NCBI GenBank assembly: GCA_036937835.1
Contig: CM072862.1
Location: 27,198,501-27,262,500, forward strand
Reading direction: 5' to 3'
DNA: 64,000 nt
Source: Pampus argenteus
Lineage: Eukaryota; Chordata; Actinopteri; Scombriformes; Stromateidae
Shown here: piece after piece, positions 34,111 through 47,344 of the stretch
Position numbering within the stretch: the first letter of the stretch is position 1
How the letters are laid out: the number at the start of each line of letters is the position of its first letter
Program-made: the position numbers and the translations under genes
Notes under the pieces: generated by a model
The model's input: only the letters and a program-made list of their open reading frames with translations
Told to the model about the DNA's origin: nothing
Databases searched by the model: none

Positions 34111-37100
34111 AGCATACAATGTCTCCTTTGACCTCTGTGCTCACGCTGAACATTAACCCCAGAACAGGTACCCCTTCTTCTTGGTGTAGACTTGCTGTCA
34201 CATTTTTCTATTTCTATTTATTCCAACCACGTTTCATTCATACAAGAAATCGTTTTTTTTCTGATGGGAAATCCGACAGTGAAACTGCTCAAACTGCAAC
34301 ACAGACAACCAACATTTCTGATCTGCCAGAAATCCAACTGATCATTGATCATGGAGTTAATTATTCAGACATGAAGAACACAACATGAAAATGGTCTTCT
34401 TCAAGTCTGAAGCAGCGGCTGAGACTCAACAGCTGACTTCAAATCACAGAATAACAAAAAACTAATAAATAAATATAATGTTAAATAAAAGATGACCAGT
34501 ATATTTAGAATATACATTATTATTAATATTATACTCATGCACGTGCACAACTCTGCACAAGCAGACATGCAACATAAGATTATTTTCTGTTATTGCATCA
34601 TTACACAGCTGCTTCAGAGCAAAACACTGCAGTAACATTTATCCTAATGCCCAGAAGCACAAAGAACGTTAACATCTGTCACCATCTCTTATGACTCCTT
34701 TACGTTATTTCATTGTAGTTTATGTACTTTAATTTAATAACCAGTAATCAGCTCCTCATTCTGCACACGTGTCGTCTCTATCAGCTGCACAGAGCAGGTT
34801 TCCCAAACAACATTATTCCAATAATCTTTAAAGTGCTGATCAGTCGATTCCCTTCTTGTTTCACCTCTGCAGTAATGACACGTTAAAGAGCTGGGATGGA
34901 TCAGGGTGATGGAGGACCCTCCTGTGCTCTGTATTCAGGTCTTTTATATGACATTATGACATATATATGACATTTTATGTAAGTTGTTTAGGTTAAATCC
35001 ATTTTTCCTTCCAACCCAGACTCGCCTCTGTCCTCCAGCAGGCTGTTTCTAAAGCTAATCACTAATCAATCTGCATTATTAATGATCACCTTCAGCCTTT
35101 CCTGACATTAGTTTCCAAGACTTTTTATCTCTGAACAACCAGCAACACTTCCACCTGCGATGCAAACTGTGACCTCAGAAGTTACGTAGGTGCTCAAGAC
35201 TCCTGCACATCAGATTAGACGTTCTACATGCATTCATTATACATCTGTGTTGCTACTTTATGCACATCAGATTAACATGGCTGCATTCAGGCTGTCTAGG
35301 TTGGTTGACTTAACCTGCTAAAACATCACGTCAGACTGTGGAGTCTGATTTATTCTGCTGGATTAGATGCAAATGAATTCAACATGAATTATTACATGCA
35401 AGTGAATTAAACTAATTATGGAAAGACAGTAAATTAAAATGGTCTGAATGAGCACAGTGGAACTTTAATTCAATTACAGGCACGTGGTGACTCGATGGCT
35501 CCCATTAATCATCAAATTTACAGAAATGATGCTTTGAGGAACCTTTACAAAGTTACAGTTACATTTGTGCATATTTACCATCACTGGTTGTCCTTCACAT
35601 CAGATTTATACTCACTGAGGACTTCATTAGTAGCTGTTAGCAGTGCTGGGTAGGCCTTCTCTTTGCTCTCTGAACAGCTTCATTTCTTGGTGGCATTTCC
35701 ACAAAATGTTGGACACATTCCTCTTCCTCTGTGATTGCATCACATTATTTCTGCAGATTTGTCTCCGGTTCGATTACATCCCAAAAGTGATCTGTTGGAT
35801 TCAGATATTGTGCTGGCAATAATTAAATATTACAAAATAACTATAAAAAAATAAAACAATGTTTGTTCTTGTTCTCTGCGGGTGTGTCTACTCCTGCCAG
35901 TATTTATTAAAAATGTGTTTTCAAATTGTATTTAGTTAATTTGATGTATATGTACGCTCCTGTGTGACAGACGCTGGCCAAATTAGTGTGAATGTACTTT
36001 CTTTCGCAAGCAGGTGACCTGAGGCTGCTCTCCAATTCTCCAACTTCAGATTTTCTCTGCTTTCATTCAGCAGAATGATGTTTGAGTGAAGAATCTGATG
36101 AAACAAGGAAACCCGTGTGCAGTCCTCCTCCAGGCATGTTTGAAAATGTTCCTAAAGCCTATAAAAGTGATATTAATGTTGATTTTAATGTGTGAAACAG
36201 AAGTATCTAAGTGGCAGCCATGATAAGCTGGCAGCTGGTTGAATTCTCTAGATGCTAAGGAGAGGTGCTTCAGTGCCTCCTTTATAATATAATATAAATA
36301 TAATCTCCTTTAGCATAGCATATACTAACCAAGGAATGAATATCTCATCTCATAATTACATATCCCAGCATGAGTGCAGTTTGATTCTAGCTTTTAGCAC
36401 CACTGTTGTGTTTTTTCACTGTTAAGTCCTTTTGAATTCTCCTTCACATCTTTCCTTGATCTTGTGATGTTTTCCATCGATGTTGAGGAAAAGTGGAAAA
36501 AACAATAGGACAGACTTTTATTGTCTCCATGTGCCTGGTTCGTCCGCCTCTGCACACCTGCCAGCTCTTCCTCCCACCTACCCCCCAGTGTTTGTTAATA
36601 AAAACTTCCGTTAACTGTTACTAGTCTGAGTCTGCACTTCTGCTTCACCTGTTTATCTCTCATCTCTCTCTCAACAGCGCGAGCAATGTTTAATAAAACG
36701 AATGAGCATTATCAAGGAGAACACAGGTAGGTGCAGAAAGACATAAAAAACAAGCTGCAGTGAACTCAGTTGACTCCTGCTGTCCCTCTGTGTGCTCACA
36801 CACACACTCACCTAAAGACAACACTTAACCTTAACATGAACACTAACCCTAAATGTTTGTCCCTTGGTGGGAGGTAAGTCATCACTTGTAATGCTATAAA
36901 ATGATTTATATCCCCGCATGATGATGAATAAATAACACACGCTCAGTGGCACTTCATTTATCACTATATCTCCATCTGTCCGTTAGCCTGATGCAGTAAC
37001 TCCGCTTGTCGTTGCATCAGCAGGTTTTGAAAGTGCTCCTCCAGGGAGCGTGGAGGCGGCGAGCAGCGCCAGAAAGACACTTATTAAGTTGCTTGGCGTA

Positions 37101-37254
37101 TCAAGCTCGATGGGGGAAACACGGCCGTGTGCTGCACTGAGCTGGCTCTGTGTTTGGGTCGCTGCGGAGGAAGGAAGCCTGGCCCAGCAGGCAGGTTGAG
37201 CAACAGCAGCAAGCAGACCAGGCCAACCGCCACCCTTTACCCAGTTGGGCTATT
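34111..37254. other. Intergenic DNA, no gene seen
   Basis: AT-rich sequence without recognisable exons, RNA genes or long repeats. Confidence 0.6.
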
Positions 37255-37385
37255 CTCTGATTGGCTGACGATCTGGGGGGAAGGTGGCCGAGCAGTGAGC
37301 GACCCCCTCTGAGTGATGACCCACCGAAACTCAGATTAACAGGCGCTGTGAGGGTCGTGGGTTCAACTCCCTGCTGTGTTGTTCA
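37255..37385 (+). mobile_element. Possible tRNA-derived SINE head or tRNA pseudogene
   Basis: An A-box-like AGGTGGCCGAGCAGTGAGCG (about 37280-37299) and a B-box-like GTGGGTTCAACTCCC (about 37356-37370) are spaced about 75 bp apart, in the style of a Leu/Ser-type tRNA. The intervening sequence does not fold into a clean cloverleaf by eye and has extra bases, so a working tRNA is unlikely. It directly precedes the 32-bp minisatellite. Confidence 0.35.
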
Positions 37386-37429
37386 ATACATGGAGCAACA
37401 CGCCAACAGCACGGCTGCTGCTGCAGAGA

Positions 37430-40200
37430 CCACCAGTATAACTGTACCACCAGTACTGCACACTGCTGTATAACTGTATTAACAGTACTGCAAACTGCTG
37501 TATAACTGTATTAACAATACTGCACACTGCAGTATAACTGTACCACCAGTACTGCACACTGCTGTATAACTGTATTAACAGTACTGCAAACTGCTGTATA
37601 ACTGTATTAACAATACTGCACACTGCTGTATAACTGTATTAACAATACTGCACACTGCTGTATAACTGTATTAACAATACTGCACACTGCTGTATAACTG
37701 TACCACCAGTACTGCACACTGCTGTATAACTGTATTAACAGTACTGCACACTGCTGTATAACTGTATTAACAATACTGCAAACTGCTGTATAACTGTATT
37801 AACAATACTGCACACTGCTGTATAACTGTACCACCAGTACTGCACACTGCTGTATAACTGTATTAACAATACTGCACACTGCTGTATAACTGTACCACCA
37901 GTACTGCACACTGCTGTATAACTGTATTAACAGTACTGCACACAGCTGTATAACTGTATTAACAATACTGCACACTGCTGTATAACTGTATTAACAATAC
38001 TGCAAACTGCTGTATAACTGTACCACCAGTACTGCACACTGCTGTATAACTGTATTAACAATACTGCACACTGCTGTATAACTGTACCACCAGTACTGCA
38101 CACTGCTGTATAACTGTATTAACAGTACTGCACACTGCTGTATAACTGTATTAACAATACTGCACACTGCTGTATAACTGTATTAACAATACTGCAAACT
38201 GCTGTATAACTGTACCAACACTACTGCACACTGCTGTATAACTGTACCACCAGTACTGCACACTGCTGTATAACTGTATTAACAATACTGCAAACTGCTG
38301 TATAACTGTACCAACACTACTGCACACTGCTGTATAACTGTACTAACAATACTGCACACTGCTGTATAACTGTACTAACAATACTGCAAACTGCTGTATA
38401 ACTGTATTAACAATACTGCACACTGCTGTATAACTGTACCACCAGTACTGCACACTGCTGTATAACTGTATTAACAATACTGCACACTGCTGTATAACTG
38501 TACCACCAGTACTGCACACTGCTGTATAACTGTATTAACAATACTGCACACTGCTGTATAACTGTACCAACAATACTGCACACTGCTGTATAACTGTACC
38601 ACCAGTACTGCACACTGCTGTATAACTGTACCACCAGTACTGCACATTGCTGTATAACTGTACTAACAATACTGCACACTGCTGTATAACTGTACCACCA
38701 GTACTGCACACTGCTGTATAACTGTATTAACAATACTGCAAACTGCTGTATAACTGTACTAACAATACTGCACACTGCAGTATAACTGTACCACCAGTAC
38801 TGCACACTGCTGTATAACTGTACTAACAATACTGCACACTGCTGTATAACTGTATTAACAATACTGCACACTGCTGTATAACTGTACTAACAATACTGCA
38901 AACTGCTGTATAACTGTACCACCAGTACTGCACACTGCTGTATAACTGTACTAACAATACTGCACACTGCTGTATAACTGTATTAACAGTACTGCACACT
39001 GCTGTATAACTGTACTAACAATACTGCACACTGCAGTATAACTGTATTAACAATACTGCACACTGCTGTATAACTGTATTAACAGTACTGCACACTGCTG
39101 TATAACTGTACTAACAATACTGCAAACTGCTGTATAACTGTACTAACAATACTGCACACTGCTGTATAACTGTATTAACAGTACTGCACACTGCTGTATA
39201 ACTGTACTAACAATACTGCACACTGCAGTATAACTGTATTAACAATACTGCACACTGCAGTATAACTGTACCACCAGTACTGCACACTGCTGTATAACTG
39301 TATTAACAGTACTGCACACTGCTGTATAACTGTACTAACAATACTGCAAACTGCTGTATAACTGTACTAACAATACTGCACACTGCTGTATAACTGTATT
39401 AACAGTACTGCACACTGCTGTATAACTGTACTAACAATACTGCACACTGCAGTATAACTGTACCACCAGTACTGCACACTGCTGTATAACTGTATTAACA
39501 GTACTGCACACTGCTGTATAACTGTATTAACAATACTGCAAACTGCTGTATAACTGTACCACCAGTACTGCACACTGCTGTATAACTGTATTAACAATAC
39601 TGCACACTGCTGTATAACTGTACTAACAATACTGCACACTGCAGTATAACTGTACCACCAGTACTGCACACTGCTGTATAACTGTATTAACAATACTGCA
39701 AACTGCTGTATAACTGTACCACCAGTACTGCACACTGCTGTATAACTGTATTAACAATACTGCACACTGCTGTATAACTGTACTAACAATACTGCACACT
39801 GCAGTATAACTGTACCACCAGTACTGCACACTGCTGTATAACTGTATTAACAGTACTGCACACTGCTGTATAACTGTACCACCAGTACTGCACACTGCTG
39901 TATAACTGTACTAACAATACTGCACACTGCAGTATAACTGTACCACCAGTACTGCACACTGCTGTATAACTGTATTAACAATACTGCACACTGCTGTATA
40001 ACTGTACCACCAGTACTGCACACTGCTGTATAACTGTACTAACAATACTGCACACTGCTGTATAACTGTACTAACAATACTGCACACTGCAGTATAACTG
40101 TACCACCAGTACTGCACACTGCTGTATAACTGTATTAACAGTACTGCACACTGCTGTATAACTGTACCACCAGTACTGCACACTGCTGTATAACTGTACA
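37430..40200. repeat. 32-bp minisatellite, about 86 units
   Basis: The unit is ACTGCACACTGCTGTATAAC followed by TGTAYYAMCART, repeated for about 2.77 kb with almost no length change. Variation is concentrated in one 7-base slot, with the alternatives TTAACAA, TTAACAG, CCACCAG, CTAACAA and CAACAC/A types. Other changes are minor (CACTGC or AACTGC, GCTG or GCAG). Unit types recur in runs, indicating higher-order amplification. All minus-strand frames are open for long stretches because the unit lacks stops. The resulting 32-residue repeat peptides are artefacts of the period. Confidence 0.96.
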
Positions 40201-42112
40201 CTGTATATTTGTCCAGTTATCAACAGGAACCTGAAACCTGATATAACGGGAGGACGAGAGTTAAAACATGTGTTCAAACCTTCTAGATCTTCCCGCACTC
40301 TCCTGATCCAAGCCCCACCTCTTCTCTGCTCCAAACAGGCTAAAACAAACACACCCAACCCTGCCAGGCACTCACAGAGTGGTGGGGGAATCTAAGGGTG
40401 AAGTCAGGACAGATCACACAACGGCAGGAGGCATGCTGCTGCTTGCCATCACTCTCTGCCAGGCTGTAGCATCTTCTCACGATGTAACTGAACATAACAT
40501 AAATAAATCAAATAAACGCCTCGCTGACACCCAACCCTCCGCTGATCTCTGACACTTGTTCTTGTTAAAAGTAGAGCTGAACATCATCTTCTGCAGGTAA
40601 CTGGCAGCATGCCGAGGAGCAAACTGAGATGTGGTCTAGCCTCCATCTCATTAGTAGCTCTGATGAGCGATGCTTCATGCATCAGCTCTTCCAAAGGACA
40701 CAATGAATCATCTAACAGGCCTGATTTGACTTACCTGGAGGTAACATTATGTTGTAGCGTGAACACGCTGTCAGGTTAAAAAAAATTTCAGAAAATCATT
40801 TAAAGAAAATGTGAATTAATTTTCCAACCTGCTTGTTTTTGTTTTTATCCATACGTCAACTTTTACTTTCATGTGTAAAATTAAAAAAAAGTACATTAAA
40901 AATGATTTACAGGTATGTTTGAATAGAACAGAGGCAGCCTGCAACATGCAGCGTAATTCTTCCCAATTGTAATGTGTAATGTTGTAATGTTGAAATGCAA
41001 ACATACAGGGAACATATAGGAAACGAGATGTGACGTCGGTGAGCAAGGCTAATAATCAGCTAACTTTAATCTGTTTTACCAGGGATGCTGTGACTTTCAA
41101 TCAGCTGTTCATCCAGGCTGACATTTCACTTACCTCCACTCTGTTTAGTATAATTACACTCATTTTACAAAATGAATGTGCTAATGATTTATTAGTGTTA
41201 CAACATTTACCATCACACCTTTCCAATCAACACAGCACACCTGCAGGATGATGCCGCCTCACCTGTGTGAGACTCTTCTAGTCTGTACTGGTTTGTATTT
41301 TTTCTCAATAAGGGTCCTGTTGAAGGAGTGATTCACAGCCAACTGAGAGCTGTACCGCTGCCTGTTACTCGCTGCCGTTTTAATCCTGCAGCCAGAGCAT
41401 TCCTGGCCTCAGACCAGCTGCAGCTCACACTCATCATGTCTGAGCATGGACGCATGTGTCTCTGTGTCTCTGCACTGAGGTTCAACTGGATCTCATTACA
41501 GGTACAGAGGTGTGCAAGCTCTGCAACATTACCATGGAAACAAGTCTCTTTATGGATCAACAATCACATGTATGCCTCCATTCAAAAGCAGCTGTCAATG
41601 AAACAGAGACTGGAAATTCCTACAGTGACACACACACACACAGTCGTGAACATCACATGTCCTTTGCTGTTTTTAATAAGAGTAATTGAATGTTGCTCTG
41701 TCATGCAGCACAGAACTGAAGTGTTTCCTGTAATTATGAACAAATTGAGCTAATATATATTTTATGAGGGAAAAAAATCCCTGAATTTCCGGCCCTGACA
41801 AATCGCAGCAGTTATAGTGCAAAACGTCTGATGCTAATAATGAATTTGAAATCCTTTGTTGTTGCTGTGTTTTAGTTACTAAAGTTATCCAAAAAAACCA
41901 CAAAAATAAATTAAGGTGCAGTTTATCAGTTTTAGCTTTCACTCGCCATGCATGATTATGGCGGCGTGCAACAGTGCAGCGGCTTCTCGTGCTCCCGGGG
42001 TCTAGCCCTCTTTTACTACCCCTTACGTTGGTCCCGAGGCCAACTTCACTTGTGTTGCTTGGGCTAACAGACCTATAGTGTACAGCCAAACCGAACTTTT
42101 CAAAATAAGGAA
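40201..42112. other. Intergenic DNA, no gene seen
   Basis: There is no supported exon. The frames near 41328-41753 on both strands lack domains and probable splice context. Confidence 0.55.
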
Positions 42113-43411
42113 TGGTTCGGTCGAAAACACAACAACAACAACAACAACAACAGCGGCCCTCGGACTCAGGGCCTTGCTGGGCAGACTGCAGCTCCTGAGG
42201 ACACCGAACTGGCGCAGAGGTGTCCGCCGGACAAAGGGCAAATGGAAGAGGTGTGAAAGGAAGCGGTGGATTATGTGTCTACGTGAACAAAGGTTGGTGT
42301 ACGAACTGTGCTTTGGTGAACAGTCACTGCTCCGAGGCAGTAGAGTATATGACTGTAAAGTGCCGGCCACACTATTTGCCTTGTGAGTTTACGGCGGTGT
42401 TTGTCATGGCTGTTTACATCCCGCCAGGTGCTAATGCTAACGAAGCGCTTAAGGAGCGTCATGACATCATCAGCTCGCTCCAGCACAAGCATCCGGAGGC
42501 ATTTTACGTGGTTGCGGGGGATTTTAACCACGTAAACCTGACAGACACTCTGCCTAAGCTATACCAGCATGTCACCATACCAACATGAGATAACATGCTG
42601 GACCGTGTCTACTAAAAGACGCATATAGAGCCGTCCCCCACCCCCACCTGGGCCTCTCTGATCACATCTCCATCATGCTGGTCCCCGCCTACCGTCCTCT
42701 GCTCAGACGCCAGACACCAACCCAGAGGACTATCACTGTGTGGCCCAGTGATGCGGCACTAACACTGCAGGACTGTTTCCACGGACTGGCAAATCTTCAG
42801 GGAGGCAGCTGCCCTTGAGAGACAGGTGGACCTGGAGGAATATACGTCAACTACTACATCAACAAGTGTGCAGAGGATGTCACCATCACCAGGACAATAA
42901 CAGTCTACCCAAACCAGAAACACTGGCTGAATGTGGAGGTCAGGTCTCTGCTGAAAGCCAGGGATACTGCGTTTAGGTCAGGTGACAGTCTGGCACTCAG
43001 AGCGGCTAGGAGACGGCTGATAGCAGGAGTAAATAGTGCCACGCCCACATATGCCCGGAGGATCGAGGGACATTTTACATCCAATGATCCACGGAGTATG
43101 TGGAGGGGCATTAAGTGCATCACAGACTACAACACCAGAGGTGCACAGTGCCCCGGGGACCCCTCTCTGCCCGACGCTCTCAACACCTTCTATGCTCGCT
43201 TTGATGACTCGAACACCTCCTCCAGCACCAGACTCACTCCACCACCAGGAGAAGAGCCCCTCAGTGTGACTCCAGCAGAAAGTGAGGAGAATCCTCCAGA
43301 GGATTAACCCTCGCAAAGCTACGGGTCCTGATAACATCTCCGGGCAGCTGCTGAGGAGCCGTGCAGACAGCTGACGGATGTCCTGACAGACATCTTTAAC
43401 ACCTCCTGTGT
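42113..43411 (+). mobile_element. Rex1/CR1-type LINE, 5' half fragment
   Basis: The region contains a (CAA)n tract, then a frame with RTPNWRRG. Next come endonuclease motifs in VFVMAVYIPPGANANEAL and VVAGDFNHVNL (up to 42587, where TGA replaces the next codon). After frameshifts it continues with YRPLLRRQTPTQRTITVWPS, then EVRSLLKARDTAFRSGD, and NPRKATGPDN. This is the upstream part of the same kind of LINE whose reverse transcriptase lies at 20785-25710. It breaks off at 43411 against a hAT relic. Confidence 0.78.
42220..43380 (+). pseudogene. Rex1/CR1-like endonuclease-linker ORF, frameshifted
   Basis: There are at least three frames: 42220-42588 (endonuclease), about 42640-42800 (SDH/VWP region) and 42933-43307 (linker up to the reverse transcriptase N-terminus), with a further shift at about 43290. 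The catalytic GDFN is intact, but the frameshifts and the missing reverse transcriptase make it inactive. Confidence 0.75.
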
Positions 43412-43830
43412 TTAAGTCCCTTTGCTCTGATGAAGTTTATGCATGATACCACAACCTTCATGACAGAATCCAACTTCAACACTTTGCAGCACAGTGCTTG
43501 CTGGTGAATTAGGCAGTGAACTTGTAGCGGGGGGGTAAGACCCCGTTCTTCCATTTCCCACTTCACAAGCCCGATCAGACCCCACGACAGCATCCAAACA
43601 TTTCTTGATAAATTCTCCATCAGTGAAAAGCTTACCGCTGCTTGCTATCAGTTGAGCAACCCGATAACTAGCTCAAACGGAGGACTGGTTTAGCTGAGCC
43701 TGGCGTACAAATGTATTCTGCTGAGCTAACAGTCTTTTTAGCTTTGAGAGTTTGACTGCATTTGGCCTTGCAAGACACCGCCTCTTGACAGATGAGACAA
43801 ACAGCCTTTTCTTTGCATTGAACAAAAAAA
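43412..43830 (-). pseudogene. hAT-type transposase relic (ZBED/GTF2IRD2-like), internally deleted
   Basis: Read on the minus strand, the region first shows a BED-finger-like KAVCLICQEAVS. It then has QNTFVRQAQLNQSSV, and SGKLFTDGEFIKKCLDAVVG after an in-frame stop. It finally jumps to VHCLIHQQALCCKVLKLDSV and VVVSCINFIRAKGL. These blocks are spread over several hundred residues in intact hAT transposases of the Charlie/GTF2IRD2 type, so the middle with the catalytic core is gone. Termini and target duplication were not found. Confidence 0.7.
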
Positions 43831-43832
43831 TC

Positions 43833-44590
43833 TAATCTAAGTTCTCTGTAACATTAAGACATGGCATTGAATTTAATACTATAGTAATCGTTTCCTTAAA
43901 TTTGGCTACAGCACTGTCAGATAAACATCTGCTGTAGGAGTTTCTGAAAAAAGGCTTATAGTCCAGTAGTATGAACTCAAAGGTTATTAGAAAATGGTCA
44001 GATAGAATAGGATTATGTGGAAAGACTATTAGATGATCAATTTCAATGCCATATGAGAGTATAAGGTCAAGAGTGTGATTCAGACAATGAGTCGGTTTGT
44101 TTACACTCTGACAGAAGCCAATTGAGTCTAACAAAGAGATAAATGCAGTACTAAGACTATCACTATGGTTGTCGACATGAATATTAAAATCACCTACAAT
44201 AATTACTTTATCTGTTTTAACGATCAAGCCTGATGCAAATTCTGCAAATTCAGATAGAAATTCAGAATAAGGACCTGGAGCTCGATATAATATAACAAAT
44301 AATATTGGCTGTAATGTTTTCCAGGTTGGGTGAGTCAGGCTAAGAACAAGACTTTCAAATGAATTATAATTCAGTTTAGGTTTAGGATTAATGAGTAAAC
44401 TAGAGTCAAATATGGCTCCAACTCCACCACCTCGACCAGTACTTCGAGGAATATGAGTATTACAATGACTGGGAGGAGTGGATTCATTTAAACTAACATA
44501 TTCATCCTGCTGCAACCAGGTTTCAGTGAGGCAGAATAAATCAATATCATAGTCAGATTTAAATAATGCAGGTGGACAAGGGACAGACAC
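43833..44590 (-). pseudogene. L2 polyprotein N-terminus (endonuclease), copy E
   Basis: An open frame of 252 residues carries the endonuclease motifs CLTETWL, VGDFNIHV and LSDHFLITFEF. Compared with copy D, a segment of about 160 bp is missing between PALFK and SDYDID, removing roughly 50 N-terminal residues in frame. The reverse transcriptase is absent. Confidence 0.88.
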
Positions 44591-44622
44591 AGTCTCTATA
44601 CTAGATGGTTGTACATCGGTAT
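43833..44622 (-). mobile_element. L2-family LINE copy E, 3'-truncated
   Basis: It matches copies C and D through the endonuclease region. On the minus strand it ends at the sequence encoding LNVTE, where it abuts the hAT relic. At its 5' side (about 44615) homology with copy D begins at ATCTAGTATAGAGACTG. Confidence 0.88.
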
Positions 44623-46658
44623 TGTGAGCTTGATGTAGTTAAAGTCGTGGTCATGAGATGATTAATGGGAGAGGAAAGAAGAAAAAACAAAGTTCTGATA
44701 CACAAATCTGTTTTTGTTACAACAAAGTGATATGTTGGTGTGCCTTGTGACTTCCTGTTTTATTTTGAAATGTAGCCATCAGATCACTTGCCCTTCTCTT
44801 GTGTGTCACCTATTGCCGTGATTCCTGATTGTCTCCACCTCTTCCCCATTACCCATCTGTGTGTCTATACAGGTTCTGTGTCTCCCTTTGTCCTGTGTTT
44901 GACTCATGTGCAATCGCCCAAACCATTTCCAAACCTTGAGTTTCACCTACCTCAAAAGCGTGTTTTTGATCATTTTTGTATAATTGTTATAGAGTTTTTT
45001 TTCCCTTAATTTGGTGGAGCTGTTAACAACTCATAGACATCTGAAATGTGACCCGACTACACACTGCTTTTAGTAAGACGTCAAAAGACTAAAAGGTTGA
45101 AACCACTGGTTTCATCTTTAACAATGTGTTGGATTTTAAAAGCTTCTTATATTATCCATTGAGTCAAATCTGCATCTGAACAACACATGAAAATAAGTAA
45201 AGTTCAAGTACCTCAAAACTGTACTTAAGTAGAGTACTTCATGGAATGTACTGAGTTACTAGATTTCTTGATTTTTACTTCCGGACCGTACTGACCCCCC
45301 TTCAGCTATCAGGGCCTCTGTGGGTGGAGGTGGGGGTTGTCCAGAATTTGCAGGCCGTCCATCACTCGTCCTGTCCTCCCCACACGGCTCAGCAGAGCTT
45401 GCATAACACTCCCTCTCCCCTCCAGCCTGAGAGGATGCTGGGCTCACTGCTCTCGCTTTATCTGATCACTCTGTCTGTATTTGTATCTTCTCTCTAGAAA
45501 CCGGAGCAATACAGCAGTTGTGAAACGGCTGGCGAGTTGATGTGTCATGCTGGAACTGCTGGCTCAGCATGATGGATGATGGAGATTAATAAAGCTGGTT
45601 GGCAACAAGAGAAAGATGGACGGAGACTGTGATGAAAGATCTGCATCTCTGCAGAAGAGTCAGTGTGTTCTCAGTCACTTCTGTCATCCTGCTTGTCTTT
45701 GTGCCTCTGATCCTTCATTTATTTAATGTTTATTTGTAGATAAACATGTATCTATACAGCATGAACTCGTGCAACATACCACAGCATTTACAGCTTAATG
45801 ATGTGCTTTTAAAATACATAAAACTTGACAGTAAAATTCATACAACACAAAATTCAACAACAAAGCAGCACAAAACACAAACAAACATCCCGTAAAGGTT
45901 TGATATTACTAAAAGCACCGGACCCTTGACTGAAGTGGACGTAGGACGTCTCATCGTCTCATCATCTTCTCGTCACTCTACTCTTTCCTCAGATTTCACC
46001 CTACTGATGTGAAACAGCCAAATACTTTCACAGAAACATAATGTTTCCTGAATTATGTTTTTTATCAACATTATGAGAAAAACTAGACAATGAATGTATG
46101 AGATGTTGAACATACTTTATTTGTTTATACAATATCTGCTCGATTAACATGTTTTATGTTCAGTCACCCAGGAGATATGTTGATATGTGGGTCTTTGTTT
46201 TCATGTAAGTGGCTCCTGGTTGCCGTTTTTTTTTGAGAAATTAAATGTACAAATTCTCAGATTCCAACTTCTTAAATGTGGATATTTTCTGGTTTCTTCA
46301 GTCCTGACAGCAAACTGAATATGTTTGGGTTGTGGACAAAACAAAAAGATTTGAGGATGTTCTTGGTCTTTAGGAAACACTGATTAACATTTTTTTTACC
46401 CCTTTCATGGTAACTGAGAAAATATTAAATAGATTAACTGATAATAAAAAATAATTCTGACAGTGAATTATTGCTGTAATATAATGAGAAGTATCCAAAA
46501 ATGAAGAAATGACTAATAAAAGAAGCTCAAACTCCAAACAGAAATATATGAATCAACACTAAAAATGCATCAGAAAGACAAATGATAACGATATTTGTTT
46601 GTGATGCAGAGAAGTTGAGATGATGTCATGATGCTCAGCAACTCACTGTCAGTGGGCA

Positions 46659-46672
46659 GCGCCCCCTGCAGG
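46659..46672 (-). promoter_or_regulatory. CTCF-like motif
   Basis: The minus strand reads CCTGCAGGGGGCGC, 13 of 14 positions of the core consensus. Confidence 0.3.
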
Positions 46673-46957
46673 TCACACTGAGCAGCTGATCTCACTCATA
46701 TCTTATCACTTAACATTAGCACTGCATCAGTCTGGCTGACATTACCATGGTAACGAAGACAAGACACCAGCAACAGAATGACACAGCTGGCCCTGAAACT
46801 AATACTTGAAACTTTTATACCATGAATCATGATCACCTCAAATCCAGCAGATATGTTTCAACGTTACAGTGTTTTTAGAGCCAAAGTCCCTCTTTTTGTT
46901 CCTATACTTCCACCACAGCTCAACAGGGAAACACAAAGAGGGAATTTGATGCTAAAC

Positions 46958-47050
46958 AGACTGTAAATGTGTCAGATATCCACTTGATATGACTAACTCA
47001 CACTGATGAAGCCTCAGAGAAGCTTCACATCTACTTTAAATGACTGTGTG
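46958..47050 (+). repeat. Dispersed repeat, copy 1 (partner 49772-49876)
   Basis: It shares ACTGTAAATGTGTCAGATAT and CTGATGAAGCCTCAGAGAAG with the copy 2.8 kb downstream in the same orientation. The GTGTCAGATATCCACTTGAT part occurs once more right after it (about 47057-47076). The class is unknown, and it has no coding capacity. Confidence 0.8.
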
Positions 47051-47344
47051 TGAGATGTGTCAGATATCCACTTGATAGGACTAACTCAGGGATCACCGTC
47101 TCACACACACACACACACACACACAGTGACTCTGCTGCCAAAAGCCTCACTGAGGATGTCAGCAGGACGCTGTGAAAGGGGTGAAGATGTTCGTTTGGGA
47201 TGCAAACAGTTACCTGAGGGGCAAGTAGTCCCGCCCCTGCCTCACCCCTGCCCTGCTGACACACCTGGACACCTTCCGGGACTGAAGATGAGACATGGTG
47301 TAGGTTCCTGTCGCAGCAAACAGCAAGCGAGAAACTTCATTTAA

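Noticed and set aside
37255..37385. Functional tRNA-Leu or tRNA-Ser gene
   Set aside because: A- and B-box-like motifs are present, but no consistent acceptor stem or anticodon arm could be drawn by eye, and the B box has a mismatch-rich T stem. It is kept only as a possible SINE or pseudogene.
37430..40200. CRISPR-like array with 32-bp repeats
   Set aside because: The unit repeats head to tail with no unique spacers, and the host is a vertebrate. It is a minisatellite.
37363..40358. Minus-strand frames with 32-residue repeats (VQYWWYSYTAVCSIV and variants)
   Set aside because: The 32-bp unit has no stop on the minus strand in any frame, so three units give a 96-bp peptide period automatically. 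There is no signal, no start context and no conservation evidence.
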